A stretch of DNA of 6,091 nt from the NCBI GenBank assembly GCA_002413145.1, contig DHWK01000167.1, positions 1 through 6,091 of the forward strand, written 5' to 3'. A program made the position numbers and the translations under genes. The notes below the pieces were generated by a model, which was not told the origin of the DNA, searched no databases, and saw nothing but the letters and a program-made list of their open reading frames with translations. This stretch comes from a bacterium UBP12_UBA5184. Its GTDB lineage: Bacteria; Vulcanimicrobiota; Vulcanimicrobiia; Vulcanimicrobiales; Vulcanimicrobiaceae. Below, in pieces: positions 5,952-6,091 of the stretch. Position 1 is the first letter of the stretch; each line of letters starts with the position of its first letter.

Positions 5952-5973
5952 GTCGTCGCCCTCGGATTTCCGC

Positions 5974-5991
5974 AGGACTCGCGAGAGTCTT
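5974..5991 (+). other. Hairpin with GCGA tetraloop and trailing T-rich tract
   Basis: AGGACTC pairs with GAGTCTT (seven pairs, one of them G-T) around the loop GCGA, a GNRA-type tetraloop, and TCTTTATTCTT follows on the + strand. This has the shape of a weak intrinsic terminator reading rightward, yet no + strand gene lies upstream. It could equally be an operator-like inverted repeat (CTCGCGAG is a perfect palindrome at its centre) or a 5' leader structure of the Clp N-domain mRNA. Confidence 0.4.
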
Positions 5992-6011
5992 TCTTTATTC
6001 TTAACGCTTGC

Positions 6012-6016
6012 GGAGG
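6012..6016 (+). promoter_or_regulatory. Shine-Dalgarno GGAGG for the SdhA-like gene
   Basis: GGAGG lies seven bases before GTG 6024-6026, an ideal distance, and fixes the start of the partial flavoprotein gene. Confidence 0.75.
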
Positions 6017-6023
6017 TTTAGCG

Positions 6024-6091
6024 GTGACGATCGATCACGACGTAGTCATCCTCGGGGCGGGTTTGGCTGGGATGCGCGCGGCGCTCGAGGC
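6024..6091 (+). CDS. FAD-dependent dehydrogenase, SdhA-like, N-terminal fragment
   Basis: Only 22 full codons are present before the window ends. After GTG they read TIDHDVVILGAGLAGMRAALE. This is the opening beta-alpha-beta of an FAD-binding Rossmann fold, with the dinucleotide-binding GxGxxG as GAGLAG at residues 11-16. The spacing and the GLAGMRAALEA ending resemble succinate dehydrogenase/fumarate reductase flavoprotein subunits, but L-aspartate oxidase and other FAD oxidoreductases start similarly, so the exact enzyme is inference. The start is well supported by a GGAGG seven bases upstream. The gene is transcribed away from the Clp N-domain gene. Confidence 0.72.
   Translation, partial: MTIDHDVVILGAGLAGMRAALE

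Larger units (their letters stand above)
5952..6023. promoter_or_regulatory. Divergent intergenic region, likely promoters
   Basis: These 72 bases separate two divergent genes and must drive both unless transcription enters from outside. Most of the spacer is GC-rich, but 5988-6010 is strikingly A+T-rich for this genome (TCTTTCTTTATTCTTAACG), the likeliest place for -10 elements. TATTCT at 5996-6001 is a possible + strand -10 box, but I see no matching -35, so no promoter is assigned firmly. A small hairpin lies inside the spacer. Confidence 0.45.

Overview
The window reads as ordinary chromosome from a GC-rich (roughly 60% G+C or more) free-living bacterium. It was probably recovered from a metagenome, because the first 19 bases are the Nextera/Tn5 mosaic-end adapter rather than genomic DNA. 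Nothing here fixes the phylum. The mix of a long UvrC, Ala/Arg-rich coding, tight overlaps and GTG or rarer starts would fit a deep-branching or uncultured lineage (Eremiobacterota/WPS-2 is one guess, low confidence). I see no phage, IS element, CRISPR array, tRNA or rRNA.

Layout. A 5'-truncated CPA1-type Na+/H+ antiporter runs on the + strand (20-1018) and meets surE tail to tail across a 10-base gap. From 5951 down to 1029 everything is on the - strand. In transcription order the genes are a stand-alone Clp N-domain protein, a DedA/VTT membrane protein, a small secreted Ala-rich protein with two TPR-like hairpins, uvrC, a four-helix Phage_holin_4_2-type membrane protein, and surE. Beyond a 72-base divergent spacer, the first 22 codons of an FAD-dependent dehydrogenase (SdhA-like) start on the + strand at 6024 and run off the window.

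How the genes fit together. DedA/secreted protein, secreted protein/uvrC and holin-like/surE each overlap by four bases (ATGA, CTGA, GTGA). The other two spacers in the series are about 34-46 and 53-101 bases, so the six genes could be one transcript. The contents are a housekeeping mix: DNA excision repair (UvrC), nucleotide salvage or stress (SurE), envelope functions (DedA, secreted protein, holin-like protein) and a possible Clp adaptor. There is no obvious single pathway.

The most interesting observation is about translation starts. Three of the six - strand genes have a non-canonical codon as their best-placed start: CTG for uvrC, CTG for DedA and ATT for the holin-like gene. The last two sit exactly six bases behind a strong Shine-Dalgarno sequence. 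Automated callers would place all three starts elsewhere. I find no convincing evidence of a new defence or mobile system.
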